Assembly (NCBI GenBank): GCA_963788225.1
Contig: CAWBGI010000003.1
Location: 124,001-188,000 of the forward strand
Direction: 5' to 3'
Origin: Sulfotelmatobacter sp963788225
GTDB taxonomy: Bacteria; Acidobacteriota; Terriglobia; Terriglobales; Acidobacteriaceae
Length of the DNA: 64,000 bases
The notes beneath the pieces were generated by a model, which saw only the letters and a program-made list of their open reading frames with translations, made no database searches and was not told where the DNA came from. Every line of letters starts with the position of its first letter. Position 1 is the first letter of the stretch. Below, one piece after another: positions 23,409-33,178 of this stretch. The position numbers and the translations under genes are program-made.

Positions 23409-23616
23409 AATTCCTTTCGCTGACGACGGTTGGGTAGACTTCCGAGTTTGCCGGTCCTAAAGCAGAAAAGCGTCGAGCTGCGCTCGACGGACAGCCGGGG
23501 GCGGCTGTCCCCACGCGAGCATCCCGGTAATACCTATGGCCGCCGCTCCGCTGTGAATACAATGGGGTACAGTATAATCTTCAGGCTGATTAGGGCGAAC
23601 CTGATTCGCACGAACT

Positions 23617-24153
23617 ATGATTGAGAGCACTCCTCCTGTGATCGAGGCCGCGGCCAAGACGGCGCTCGACATTCACGACATTCTAAAAATTCTGCCGCAC
23701 CGCTATCCGTTTCTTCTGATTGACCGCGTGCTGGAGTTGAAGCGCAAAGAGCGCATCGTGGCCATCAAGAACGTCACCATCAATGAGCCGTTTTTCAACG
23801 GCCATTTCCCAGGGCTGCCGATCATGCCGGGCGTGCTGATTGTGGAAGCGATTGCGCAGGCCGGCGGCGCGCTGCTGCTCACCGAAGTGGAAGACCGCAC
23901 CGACAAGGTGATGGTGTTTACCGGAATCGAACGGGCTAAGTTTCGGAAGCCCGTGAGCCCCGGCGACCAGCTGCGGATCGAAGTAGAAGTAAAGGGTTGG
24001 CGGGCCGTTGCGCGCATGATCGCCGTGAGAATGCAGGGCGTGGCGAAGGTGGATGGCAAGAAGGTAGCGGAAGCGATCGTCTCCTGCCAGCTTATTGATA
24101 GCTCTCGTGGGCGCGGCTCGGGCTCTGATGGCGATGGCGCGGCGGCGGAATGA
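23617..24153 (+). CDS. fabZ: 3-hydroxyacyl-ACP dehydratase FabZ
   Basis: 178 residues. The hot-dog core starts ILKILPHRYPFLLIDRVLE, containing the catalytic His; the FFNGHFPGLPIMPGVLIVEA stretch follows with GHFPG and the catalytic Glu. Dehydrates beta-hydroxyacyl-ACP in fatty acid elongation, competing with LpxA for the 3-hydroxyacyl-ACP pool. A short C-terminal Gly/Asp/Ala tail (GRGSGSDGDGAAAE) exceeds the usual length. The lpxA start follows 58 bp later, a normal fabZ-lpxA pair. Confidence 0.97.
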   Translation: MIESTPPVIEAAAKTALDIHDILKILPHRYPFLLIDRVLELKRKERIVAIKNVTINEPFFNGHFPGLPIMPGVLIVEAIAQAGGALLLTEVEDRTDKVMVFTGIERAKFRKPVSPGDQLRIEVEVKGWRAVARMIAVRMQGVAKVDGKKVAEAIVSCQLIDSSRGRGSGSDGDGAAAE

Positions 24154-24211
24154 TGCCGCTTCTGGCTCCTCGGACAACGAGCCGATCTGCCTGTGATTCG
24201 ATGACTCGATC

Positions 24212-24988
24212 ATGAATGTTCATCCCACGGCCATCGTTGACCCGCGAGCAAAAGTGCCGGCATCGTGCCAGGTTGGGCCTTATTGTGTAATTGGGGCTGA
24301 GGTCGAACTCGGCGAGAGATGCCGCCTGGTGTCGCACGTGGCGATTGAAGGGCCCACGAAAATCGGAGCCGACAACGGCTTCTTTCCCTTCTGCGCGATC
24401 GGGATGGATCCGCAGGATGTTACTTACAAGGGCGAGCCAACGCGGCTGGAGATTGGCGACCACAACGAGATTCGCGAGTGCGTCACCATCAGCCGCGGCA
24501 CGGTGAAAGGCGGCGGCGTTACCAGAGTTGGAAGCCACACGCTGATCATGGCCTACGCGCACATCGGGCACGACAGCGTGATTGGAGACCGCTGCATGCT
24601 GGTGAACGGGGCCACGCTGGCCGGGCATGTGACCGTGGAGGAATGGGCAGTGGTCGGCGCGCTTTGCCCGGTGCATCAGTTCGTGCGCATCGGCGCTCAT
24701 TCTTACGTTGGCGGCGGCACGACGATCACGCAGGATGTGTTGCCGTTCTCCATGACATCCGCGGCGCGCGACACGCACGCGTACGGGATGAATAAAGTCG
24801 GCCTCGAACGCCGCGGCTTCTCCAAAGAGCGCATCCGCAAGATTCATCATGCTTATAAGACTCTGCTGGCGTCGAAGCTGAACACCTCGCAGGCGCTGGA
24901 AAAGCTGAAGGCGGAGCCGGATCGTGGCGAAGATGTGAATATGCTGATCAGATTCATCGAGGCTAGCGAGAGGGGAGTAATCAAGTAG
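24212..24988 (+). CDS. lpxA: UDP-N-acetylglucosamine acyltransferase LpxA
   Basis: 258 residues, normal length. Left-handed beta-helix hexapeptide repeats run from MNVHPTAIVDPRAKVPASCQ to about residue 190; the catalytic His lies in MAYAHIGHDS. The C-terminal helical domain follows (YGMNKVGLERRGFSKERIRK). Transfers a 3-hydroxyacyl chain from ACP to UDP-GlcNAc, the first step of lipid A, so the cell has an LPS-type outer membrane. Operon with fabZ. Confidence 0.98.
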   Translation: MNVHPTAIVDPRAKVPASCQVGPYCVIGAEVELGERCRLVSHVAIEGPTKIGADNGFFPFCAIGMDPQDVTYKGEPTRLEIGDHNEIRECVTISRGTVKGGGVTRVGSHTLIMAYAHIGHDSVIGDRCMLVNGATLAGHVTVEEWAVVGALCPVHQFVRIGAHSYVGGGTTITQDVLPFSMTSAARDTHAYGMNKVGLERRGFSKERIRKIHHAYKTLLASKLNTSQALEKLKAEPDRGEDVNMLIRFIEASERGVIK

Positions 24989-25129
24989 CAGCCAGCGCCG
25001 CCCCTTTTCATCGAGAACGCCGGGATCCGGTCAATGAGCGCTATGGCGATATTACGCCAACGACACTGAAGGCTTTGGCCCTAGTCTACTGTCCCAATTT
25101 CCGTGCCAACTGGGATATTGGATTTCTTA

Positions 25130-26257
25130 CTACGGGACCTGCACAACCGTCAGGTCATACGGATTGATGATGCCTACAAAAGGAGAGCCGACAACACGAG
25201 TTAAGGCTCCGGTTTTCTGGTTAATTCTGAAACCAGAGATGTTGTTTGAACTTTGATTGGCCGTGTAAAGCAGCCCTCCTGATGGATCTATTGCGATAGC
25301 AACCGGGAAACCACCGAGGGCATGGGTTGGGAAAGGAGAGCCGCTCACCCGGCTTAGGGCACCCGTAGCCGAATTGATCACGAAAGCCGAAACGCTGTCG
25401 CCGAAACTGTTGCCAGTGTAGAGGTACTTTCCTGAGGGAGATACGGCGACACTGAAGGGGCCTTCCCCGGTAGTAAAGGGCGAACCTGGAACCGGAGTAA
25501 GCGCGCCCGTCGAGGTATCGATCGAAAACGCCGCGACAAAGTGGTTCGCGTTCACGGTACCGCCAAGACCGACGTATAGAAACTTGCCCTCAGGTCCGAT
25601 CGCCAACTCGGCCGGCCCAGGGAATCCGGCCCGCGTGGCGAACGGTGAACCGACGATCTCACTGAGCGCTCCTGTGACTGCATTGATTTGATACGCCGAA
25701 ATACTGCCCATCGAGTCGTTGTAGTTGCTGGCATATAGGAACTTACCGGAGGGGTGCACGATCACGTGTATTGGAGTGTTTCCAGCGGCAAAAGGCGACC
25801 CCGACACTACAGTCAGCGCTCCAGTACTCTGGTTCCGAGTGAAGGCAAAAACGCCATTGAGATTCGCGTGCGCCAAAAAGAGGAACTTTCCGGCTGAGTC
25901 GATGGCCATTCCCGAGGGCCCGTTTCCGCTTCCGACTGGAAAAGGTGAGCCACTGATCGGCGTCAGCTCACCGGTGGCGGGATAAATTCGAAACCCATCA
26001 ATCGCGTTGCCAGTGAAGTCCGAGACATACAGGAACTTCGCCGAGGGGTCAGCAACCGAGCCGCCAGCATCATTAGGTCCCGATACATCCGACGGGGAAG
26101 AGAGTGCACCACTGGGTACGTTCACGAGGAATCCCGTGACCTGGTTCAGGTTTGGGGAGTAGGCATACTCCTTGCCTGGATGTGAAACCGCGACCTCTGT
26201 CTGGGCGAAGGCGAGTGAGGAAAACAGCGTAATACCCAGCAACGTCAGACGTCTCAT
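25130..26257 (-). CDS. Exported seven-bladed beta-propeller (lactonase-like)
   Basis: 375 residues from the ATG at 26257 with GGAGGACTT upstream. Signal peptide MRRLTLLGITLFSSLAFAQ. Seven or so repeats of the pattern SGKFLY...NQSTGALT.VSGSPF, e.g. PSGKYLYTGNSFGDSVSAF, as in the 6-phosphogluconolactonase/YVTN propeller group. Many such exported proteins are not enzymes, so lactonase activity is unproven. It interrupts the lpxA-lpxI region on the opposite strand. Confidence 0.85.
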   Translation of the reverse strand: MRRLTLLGITLFSSLAFAQTEVAVSHPGKEYAYSPNLNQVTGFLVNVPSGALSSPSDVSGPNDAGGSVADPSAKFLYVSDFTGNAIDGFRIYPATGELTPISGSPFPVGSGNGPSGMAIDSAGKFLFLAHANLNGVFAFTRNQSTGALTVVSGSPFAAGNTPIHVIVHPSGKFLYASNYNDSMGSISAYQINAVTGALSEIVGSPFATRAGFPGPAELAIGPEGKFLYVGLGGTVNANHFVAAFSIDTSTGALTPVPGSPFTTGEGPFSVAVSPSGKYLYTGNSFGDSVSAFVINSATGALSRVSGSPFPTHALGGFPVAIAIDPSGGLLYTANQSSNNISGFRINQKTGALTRVVGSPFVGIINPYDLTVVQVP

Positions 26258-26579
26258 AAGTCCTCCACGAAACCCAGTCAAGACAAATCCGTCATGGGCT
26301 AAATAGGCCTAACCGCCCCATTTGGCGGAAAGCATGCACTGCTGGCATACATCTTGTCAATCTGCACAATCTTGCGCACCCAGCTCCGTATCCCCACCCG
26401 AACTTAGTTGACCTAATCAGGCGTTAGCGCTTATTGACCCAGCGAAGGGTGGGGCACTCAATGAAGGCTGAGTGCTAGACTGACTCCGCGTCTTTCTGTT
26501 GGGGTTTCACGTCCGAGCTTGCTCCGTCTGCGGTTGACTCGGCTACCCGCGCCGCCTATGCTTGCGAGATAATGAACGT
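26258..26579. other. Intergenic stretch without a recognised gene
   Basis: 322 bp between the propeller start and the antitoxin start. Contains TAACCGCCCC-ATTT-GGCGG, a short hairpin, and CACTCAATGAAGGCTGAGTG, an imperfect inverted repeat. No convincing open frame or promoter consensus found. Confidence 0.4.
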
Positions 26580-26792
26580 ATGCCAAGAGTTGAGGCCGCT
26601 GTGACTGGGATTCAATTCCTTACCGACGACAAGGGGCACCGCGTGGCCGTGCAGATCGACCTCAAAAAGCACGGGGCTATCTGGGAAGACTTCTGGGAGG
26701 GCCTTATTTCCGAATCGCGCCGCAAGGAAAAAAGCGTCCCTTACGAGCAATACCGCGCCAGTCGCTTGAAGCGCAGCCAATCGCGTGGCTAA
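26580..26792 (+). CDS. Putative antitoxin partner of RelE-like toxin
   Basis: 70 residues from the ATG at 26580 (MPRVEAAVTGIQFLTDDKG); the upstream TTG at 26562 is less likely. The middle DLKKHGAIWEDFWEGLISES is helical and acidic, and the C-terminus basic, as in small neutralising antitoxins. It overlaps the toxin start (GTG 26785) by 8 bp, an antitoxin-toxin arrangement. Family not named with confidence. Confidence 0.65.
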   Translation: MPRVEAAVTGIQFLTDDKGHRVAVQIDLKKHGAIWEDFWEGLISESRRKEKSVPYEQYRASRLKRSQSRG

Positions 26793-27049
26793 CTACTCCG
26801 TCGTCGTCAAATCGTCCGCCCACAAAGAACTCGACGCCCTCGACGATGCCGTCTTTAGCCGCATCGACCGCAGGATTCTGGCGCTGGCCGAAAATCCGCG
26901 CCCCGCAGGATGCAAGAAGCTCAAAGGCCATAAAGACCAGTGGCGCATACGGATGGGGGACTGGCGTGTAGTCTACTTCAATTGACGATTCGGCAAAGCG
27001 CGTCAGCATAACCCGCGTCGCGCACCGCCGCGAAGTCTACGACGGCTAG
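26785..27049 (+). pseudogene. RelE/ParE-like toxin, frameshifted near the C-terminus
   Basis: The uninterrupted frame gives 66 residues: N-terminal NYSVVVKSSAHKELDALDD, CKKLKGHKDQWRIRMGDWRV, then VYFN and a premature TGA. Shifting by one base after GTCTAC restores IDDSAKRVSITRVAHRREVY and a stop at 27049, the normal RelE ending. So one extra base lies around 26974-26982. The lost segment holds the usual catalytic/RNA-contact residues, so the toxin is probably inactive unless this is a sequence error. Confidence 0.75.
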
Positions 27050-27067
27050 CCCAACGTAGGTAAATCG

Positions 27068-27934
<867 letters not shown>

Positions 27935-27996
27935 TTGGTACAGGTTGAACTGTCCCTTTGTTTGAGGTCGCAATTTGCGACCTTAAAGCGTCTTGG

Positions 27997-28311
27997 CTAG
28001 TCGGCTCCCGCGGAGCGGCGAATTGCTCTCGATGCCGTGCCTGGACGCTTGTGCATCTCATGCCGGGCTCGCGTCAGGTCGTGCGCGGTCTGCAAATTCA
28101 TCCAAAACTCGGCAGAGTTCTTGAAGTATTCGGCTAGCAGCAAGGCTGTCTCCGGCGTAACCCCTCGCTTTCCGCGCACGAGTTCATTCACTCGGTTCAA
28201 AGGAATGGCGAGTGCTCTCGCCAGATCTGCCTGGCTTAGGTCCAGTGGCTCCAGAAATTCGTTCAACAGGATTTGTCCGGGATGAGTGGCGATACGATGA
28301 CTCGGCAGCAT
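27997..28311 (-). CDS. higA: HigA-family antitoxin (XRE HTH)
   Basis: 104 residues from the ATG at 28311 (AAGGAG upstream). Starts MLPSHRIATHPGQILLNEFL with HTH LSQADLARALAIPLNRVNEL then VRGKRGVTPETALLLAEYF, the HigA/VapI pattern. It neutralises HigB and represses the operon. Follows higB by 10 bp, the toxin-first order typical of higBA. Confidence 0.93.
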   Translation of the reverse strand: MLPSHRIATHPGQILLNEFLEPLDLSQADLARALAIPLNRVNELVRGKRGVTPETALLLAEYFKNSAEFWMNLQTAHDLTRARHEMHKRPGTASRAIRRSAGAD

Positions 28312-28321
28312 TATTGTCTCC

Positions 28322-28612
28322 TTAGTGGTAATCGGTGACTCGCACATCGGTCGCAGTGCCGCTGGCGAAACGGAATACCACGCGGTACTGATCGTTTACT
28401 CGCACGCTGTAAAACCCTGCCCAATTGCCGCTCAGCTTCTCCAGCCGGTTTGACGGCGGAACGCGAAAGTCTTCCAGTTTAGTGCTGGCGTTCAGCAGAT
28501 CCAGCTTAACTTGAACTCGCTCCCATAATGCTTGCGAAATTCTCCGGGCGGCCTTTGTGTCGCTTCCGTGGAAAATGTCTTCCGTCGTTTTGTCTCCAAA
28601 GGAGACAATCAT
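28322..28612 (-). CDS. higB: HigB-family toxin (RelE-like mRNA interferase)
   Basis: 96 residues. MIVSFGDKTTEDIFHGSD at the start, ARRISQALWERVQVKL and LDLLNASTKLEDFRVPPSNR in the middle, then LEKLSGNWAGFYSVRVNDQY and RVVFRF at the end are the HigB/RelE fold signature. Ribosome-dependent mRNA cleavage is the known activity. Complete, unlike the RelE gene at 26785. Operon higB-higA. Confidence 0.92.
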   Translation of the reverse strand: MIVSFGDKTTEDIFHGSDTKAARRISQALWERVQVKLDLLNASTKLEDFRVPPSNRLEKLSGNWAGFYSVRVNDQYRVVFRFASGTATDVRVTDYH

Positions 28613-28689
28613 CGTTCAATAATACACGATTACCGTGTATTCGTAAATCGGTTGACTCACACTCGGTCCATCGGTGAAGGTAACGAATC

Positions 28690-29184
28690 ATGACTTCCCA
28701 ACACTCCCAACCCGCGCTGATCGCCGAACAGCTTCGCCGCGCCTTCGAAGGCGATGCCTGGCATGGTCCTGCGCTACTTGAGTTGCTGCAAGATGTGGAT
28801 GCCGCCATGGCCGCCGCCACGCCTCTGCCCAACGCTCACAGCATCTGGGAGCTTGTCTTGCATATTGCCGCATGGGACACGGCCGCTTGCCGCCGGCTGG
28901 CTGGAGAAAAATGGCAGCCCACAGGCACGGCCAATTTTCCTCTTGTTCCAAAACAGACAACCCAGGCGGCGTGGCGCAAGGCTGTCGCGCGGGCGAAGCG
29001 CACGCACGATGTGCTGGTGAAAACGGTTGCGGCTTTGCCTGAGTCACGCCTCCGCGAGCGCGTTCCCGGCAAGAAATACGATTTCTATTTCATGCTGCAC
29101 GGTGTCGCGCAGCACGAACTTTATCACGCCGGGCAGATTGCGGTCTTGAAGAAAGCGCAAGGAATTGCGCGATTGAGTCATTGA
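28690..29184 (+). CDS. DinB-family protein
   Basis: 164 residues. Four-helix bundle with the three metal-ligand histidines of the DinB/YfiT fold: SIWELVLHIAAWD, then HGVAQHELYHAGQI near the end. The VPGKKYDFYFMLHG segment is typical. Members bind a divalent metal; some are thiol S-transferases. Function here unknown. A heptamer inverted repeat follows the stop. Confidence 0.88.
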   Translation: MTSQHSQPALIAEQLRRAFEGDAWHGPALLELLQDVDAAMAAATPLPNAHSIWELVLHIAAWDTAACRRLAGEKWQPTGTANFPLVPKQTTQAAWRKAVARAKRTHDVLVKTVAALPESRLRERVPGKKYDFYFMLHGVAQHELYHAGQIAVLKKAQGIARLSH

Positions 29185-29260
29185 GCCATTGGGCGATTGA
29201 AAACCTAAACACACAGCGGTTTCCAATCGCTCAATCGCCCGATCGCAAAATCGCTCAATC
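29171..29260. repeat. Heptamer inverted repeat (ATTGAGN)n
   Basis: Left arm 29171-29205, period seven (ATTGAGT, CATTGAG, CCATTGG, GCGATTG), and right arm 29218-29260 in the opposite sense. The arms pair over about 35 bases. The left arm starts within the last codons of the DinB gene. Possible terminator or structured RNA. Confidence 0.7.
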
Positions 29261-29361
29261 CCCTCCAGATGCTCTTTCCCGGCTTTACGTTTACAATTTA
29301 CTGTTTCTTGCGGCAACCAGCCGACTGAGAGTTCTTCCTGCACGCTGACAATCCGATTTCC

Positions 29362-30360
29362 GTGGCAGTGGTGGGGGTGGGCGTCTTTGGACGCAACCAC
29401 GCCCGCGTCTATAAGGAACTGGAGCAGCAGGGCGAACCGGTTCGGCTGGCAGGCGTGGTCGATCCCAACCTTGACCGCGCCGATGCAGTAGCGCGCGAGT
29501 TTGGCTGCCGGGCATTCGGTTCAGTCGAGCAGATGCTCACGACGCACAGCGAAATCCGGGCGGCATCGGTGGCTGCGCCTACGGTGCATCATTTGGAAGT
29601 GGGCCGAGCGCTCATGGAAGCCGGCGTCGATGTGCTGATCGAGAAGCCGCTGGCTGCATCCTTTGGCGAAGCGAATGAGTTGGTGCACCTGGCGACCACT
29701 CACAACCGAATCGCGCAGGTTGGGCATCTCGAGCGCTTCAACCCCGCGGTGCGCGCCACGATTCCGCTGCTCACGCAGCCAATGTTTTTCGAAGTGCATC
29801 GTTTGAGCGTTTTTACGCCGCGCTCGCTCGATGTGGATGTGGTCCTGGACTTGATGATCCACGATCTCGACATCGTGCTCTCCTTCGTTGATTCTCCGGT
29901 GAAAGAGGTGCGCGCCGTCGGCCTGCCCATTCTTTCCGGCAAAGTTGACATCGCCAATGTGCGGCTGGAATTCGAATCGGGATGTGTGGCCAACTTTACG
30001 GCCAGCCGCGTTTCCACTGAGCGCGTGCGCAAGCTGCGTTTCTTCCAGCCCCAGCAATATGTCTCGGTCGATTACGGACGCCAGGAAGTGCTCGTCTTCA
30101 CGGTGGGGGCCGATGGAGCGGCGCAGGGCGCTCCAACTGTCAATCCGCAGATCAAGGTGGCCAAGCCGCCGGTGACTTCAGAAGAGCCATTGCACGCGGA
30201 GTTGAAGTCGTTCCTGCACGCGGTCCGAGAGCGCTCCACTCCGATAGTGCCGCTGGAAGATGGCCGCCGTGCCCTCACCCTCGCGCTCGACATTGTGGCC
30301 GCGATTCGCGAGCATGGGAAGAAAGTGGGGCTCGGCAGCCTGGCGAAGGCGAAGGGCTAG
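29362..30360 (+). CDS. Gfo/Idh/MocA-family oxidoreductase
   Basis: 332 residues starting at GTG 29362 (MAVVGVGVFGRNHARVY), a Rossmann start. Other family motifs: VLIEKPLAAS with the EKP lysine, and DLMIHDLDIVLSF. NAD(P)-dependent sugar or inositol dehydrogenase fold. Position after lpxI suggests a role in lipid A precursor change, such as the UDP-GlcNAc 3-dehydrogenase GnnA, but no GnnB aminotransferase is nearby, so that is only inference. Confidence 0.88.
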   Translation: MAVVGVGVFGRNHARVYKELEQQGEPVRLAGVVDPNLDRADAVAREFGCRAFGSVEQMLTTHSEIRAASVAAPTVHHLEVGRALMEAGVDVLIEKPLAASFGEANELVHLATTHNRIAQVGHLERFNPAVRATIPLLTQPMFFEVHRLSVFTPRSLDVDVVLDLMIHDLDIVLSFVDSPVKEVRAVGLPILSGKVDIANVRLEFESGCVANFTASRVSTERVRKLRFFQPQQYVSVDYGRQEVLVFTVGADGAAQGAPTVNPQIKVAKPPVTSEEPLHAELKSFLHAVRERSTPIVPLEDGRRALTLALDIVAAIREHGKKVGLGSLAKAKG

Positions 30361-30420
30361 TGCCCCTCCTGAGGAGATCGTCGGCGCGGTCGTACAGCCA
30401 AGGATCCAACTGCCGCGTGG

Positions 30421-32817
30421 CTACTTTGGTTTTGGCGCGGCGGCCTGGCGGGCTTTAGCGAGCAGAGCTTCGAAGCGCGGGTCGCCATGCAGGGATTTCA
30501 AATCGTTGTCCACCGCCATCCACCCGGGGGTCGCATATCCATGATCGATCGCTTGGCCAAGATACTTGAAGGCTTCGTCGCGTCGCCCAGCAACAGCCGC
30601 CCCACCGGCGAAGTTATACCACGCGCTGGCAAGCACCCCTGACTGGCTGGCTCTCCCTGCCCTTTGGATCGATTCGCGGTATAGTTTTTCTGCCTCGGCG
30701 AACCGTCCCAGGTGACTGAGGGCGGTCCCCTCATTTCCGAGATCGTTAATGACAGATGCTTCCTGAACCGGGACGCGGCGCTCGATCTCCAGCACTTCGC
30801 GCAGCAGCTTCTCTGCTTCGTCATAATGCCCTTCCTCCAGCAGCGTGGGCGCCAAGGTTTCCATCGCATACAAGGTCTGCGGGTGTTCAGGACCGAGGAT
30901 ACGCCGCTTGATATCGAGCGATTTGCGGTCCAGTTCCTCCGCTTCGGCGAACCGGCCTTCGTCCGCCAGATCGTTCGCCAGGGCGTTCATGGAGTACAGC
31001 GTGTTCGGGTCCTCAGGCCCGAAGACACGACGTTGGATGTCGAGTGTCTCACGGTACAGTTTCTCCGCGTCCGTGTAACGGCCTTCAAATGTCAGGGTGG
31101 TCGCCAGGGACGTCATCGAATTCAGGGTGTCGGGGTGCTCGCGGCCGATGACACGGCGCTCGAGGTCGAGCGTCTCGCGCAGCAACTTTTCCCCCTCAGC
31201 GTAACGGCCTTGGTAGACCATGGCATCCGCCAGATGGCGCATCGAATGGAGGGTTTCCGGATGGTCCTCGCCGAGGACGCGACGCTGAAGATCGAGTGCT
31301 TCGCGAGCCAGTTTCTCCCCTTCGGCGAACCGGTCTTCAGCCACCAGAATGGATGCCAGAAAGCTCATAGAACGCAGTGTATCCGGCTTCTGCGGGCCGA
31401 GAGCCCGCCGTTGAATCTCCACTGCGCCCGCAAGGAGGGATTCCGCGCGAGAGGCGAGACCGAGGCCGGCATACGTCTCGGCCATGGTGTACATCATTTT
31501 GGCTCTTAGCTCCGGGTCATTGCCCAGGCTCGTATCAATCTCCTTTGATGCCTTATCAAGGATTTCGCGCGCCGTAACCGTGTTGCCGCGCGCTTCGCTC
31601 GGGTCCGACACCTTGAACATGCCGGTCATAAACTCCGTGACGCGATCGGCACGGCTACGCTCGCGGGTAATGCGACGGAGTGCGACCGTCTGGGCGATTG
31701 CAAACGCGACCAGCAGCACGACGCCCGTGGCGGCCACGGCAACGCCGAGCCTGTGGCGGCGAACGTATTTGCGCGCGCGATATAGGGCGCTCGGAGGGTG
31801 AGCGGTGACCGGCTCATTGCGCAGGTAGCGGGCAATATCGGCGGCAAGTTCTGAGGCCGCGGAGTAGCGGCGCGAACGGTCTTTCTCCAGAGCTTTGAGC
31901 GCAATGGCGTCGGCGTCGCCACGCAATTGCCGGGCGAGCGTGGGAGGGTCGACGCTTCGGTTTTGCGCCGTAAGGGTGGATTGGTCCCCGAGGGTACGCA
32001 GCTTTGTGCTCGGGCGCGGCGCGTCCGTTTCGCGCAGCCGGCGCAGAATTTCGTCGAAGGCCAGTTTGTGGAAGTCGAGCGGAAGCGCGCCCACCAGCAG
32101 TTCGTAGAGCACCACCCCCAACGAGTACACGTCGCTGCGGGTGTCGATGTCCTCCCCGGCCGAGTCAGCCTGCTCCGGGCTCATGTAGCCGAGGGTTCCG
32201 ATCACCGCTCCAACCCGCGTGTACATGGTTTGGGCACTGAGGCGCTGCGAGGTCGCTTTCGCCACACCGAAATCGATGATCCGCGGCATCGCCTTCCCGT
32301 CCACATCGCTCACCAGGATGTTGGAAGGCTTGAGATCGCGATGGATGATCGCCTTCTGATGGGCGTGCTGCACGCCCTCGCAGACCATGATGAACAGCTC
32401 CAATCGCTGGCGCGTGGTGAGTTTGTGCTTGTCGCAGTAGTCCGTAATAGGCAACCCGGCGACGTACTCCATCACGAAGTACGGCCGTCCTTCCGGTGTG
32501 GTGCCCGCATCGAAAACTTTGGCGATAGCGGGGTGGTCCATGAGCGCCAGCGCTTGCCGCTCGGACTCAAAGCGGGCCACGACCTCACGCGTGTCCATGC
32601 CCACCTTTATCAGCTTGACGGCAACGCGGCGGCGCACGGGCTGCTTCTGTTCGGCGAGCCACACCGTTCCCATGCCACCTAGGCCAATGATCTGAAGCAG
32701 ATGATAGGGGCCAATGACCGTGCTTGAGGTTTCATTCGGCCCGAGGTCGCCAGTCAGGGTTTCGGCCTGAGTGTCCAATTCGCCCGGATCGCCGGCCTCG
32801 AATTGATTGTCAGACAT
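30421..32817 (-). CDS. Ser/Thr protein kinase with C-terminal TPR array
   Basis: 798 residues. Kinase domain ~36-330: IGLGGMGTVWLAEQ, VAVKLI, IIHRDLKPSNIL, IDFGVAKA, GYMSPEQADS. One transmembrane helix near residues 365-388 (LGVAVAATGVVLLVAFAIA). The outer part holds about six 42-residue TPRs of the kinesin-light-chain kind with the signature LGPEHPQTLYAMETLA. Likely a membrane kinase whose external TPRs bind protein partners. Convergent with the Gfo/Idh gene. Confidence 0.95.
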   Translation of the reverse strand: MSDNQFEAGDPGELDTQAETLTGDLGPNETSSTVIGPYHLLQIIGLGGMGTVWLAEQKQPVRRRVAVKLIKVGMDTREVVARFESERQALALMDHPAIAKVFDAGTTPEGRPYFVMEYVAGLPITDYCDKHKLTTRQRLELFIMVCEGVQHAHQKAIIHRDLKPSNILVSDVDGKAMPRIIDFGVAKATSQRLSAQTMYTRVGAVIGTLGYMSPEQADSAGEDIDTRSDVYSLGVVLYELLVGALPLDFHKLAFDEILRRLRETDAPRPSTKLRTLGDQSTLTAQNRSVDPPTLARQLRGDADAIALKALEKDRSRRYSAASELAADIARYLRNEPVTAHPPSALYRARKYVRRHRLGVAVAATGVVLLVAFAIAQTVALRRITRERSRADRVTEFMTGMFKVSDPSEARGNTVTAREILDKASKEIDTSLGNDPELRAKMMYTMAETYAGLGLASRAESLLAGAVEIQRRALGPQKPDTLRSMSFLASILVAEDRFAEGEKLAREALDLQRRVLGEDHPETLHSMRHLADAMVYQGRYAEGEKLLRETLDLERRVIGREHPDTLNSMTSLATTLTFEGRYTDAEKLYRETLDIQRRVFGPEDPNTLYSMNALANDLADEGRFAEAEELDRKSLDIKRRILGPEHPQTLYAMETLAPTLLEEGHYDEAEKLLREVLEIERRVPVQEASVINDLGNEGTALSHLGRFAEAEKLYRESIQRAGRASQSGVLASAWYNFAGGAAVAGRRDEAFKYLGQAIDHGYATPGWMAVDNDLKSLHGDPRFEALLAKARQAAAPKPK

Positions 32818-33178
32818 GCACGTTCCTCCTGCGGCGTGTGACCAGTCTAGTTAATCGAAACCTGCCCGACAAGTTGCCCCGGCTGTTCGCTACCCTCGAG
32901 TCGTTTGGCACACTCTCTTAGTGATTGGAGATAGAGCGCGAAGCCCAGTGGCGTTCGTCAGCCTCGGGGTTTGAAGGCGTTTTACAAATGTTTACACACC
33001 TACGTCTCACGCTATTTGTCGTGAGCAGAATCCCCTAAAAGATGCGAAAATGAAGGTAGCTTGGCCGCGCTGGCTTCGCTGCGTCATCCTGGGAATGCTG
33101 GATGCAACGTGGCGTGGGGGATTTGTGTCTAAGGGACAGGCCTGACTCGGACAAGCTTAGGTTGGACAAATTTAGTTC
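32818..33178. other. Divergent promoter region without a gene
   Basis: 361 bp between the TPR kinase and the TonB-like gene. No reliable open frame. A TTTACAAATGTTTACA stretch near 32980 is AT-rich and may hold a promoter, but I cannot define -35/-10 boxes with confidence. Confidence 0.35.
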
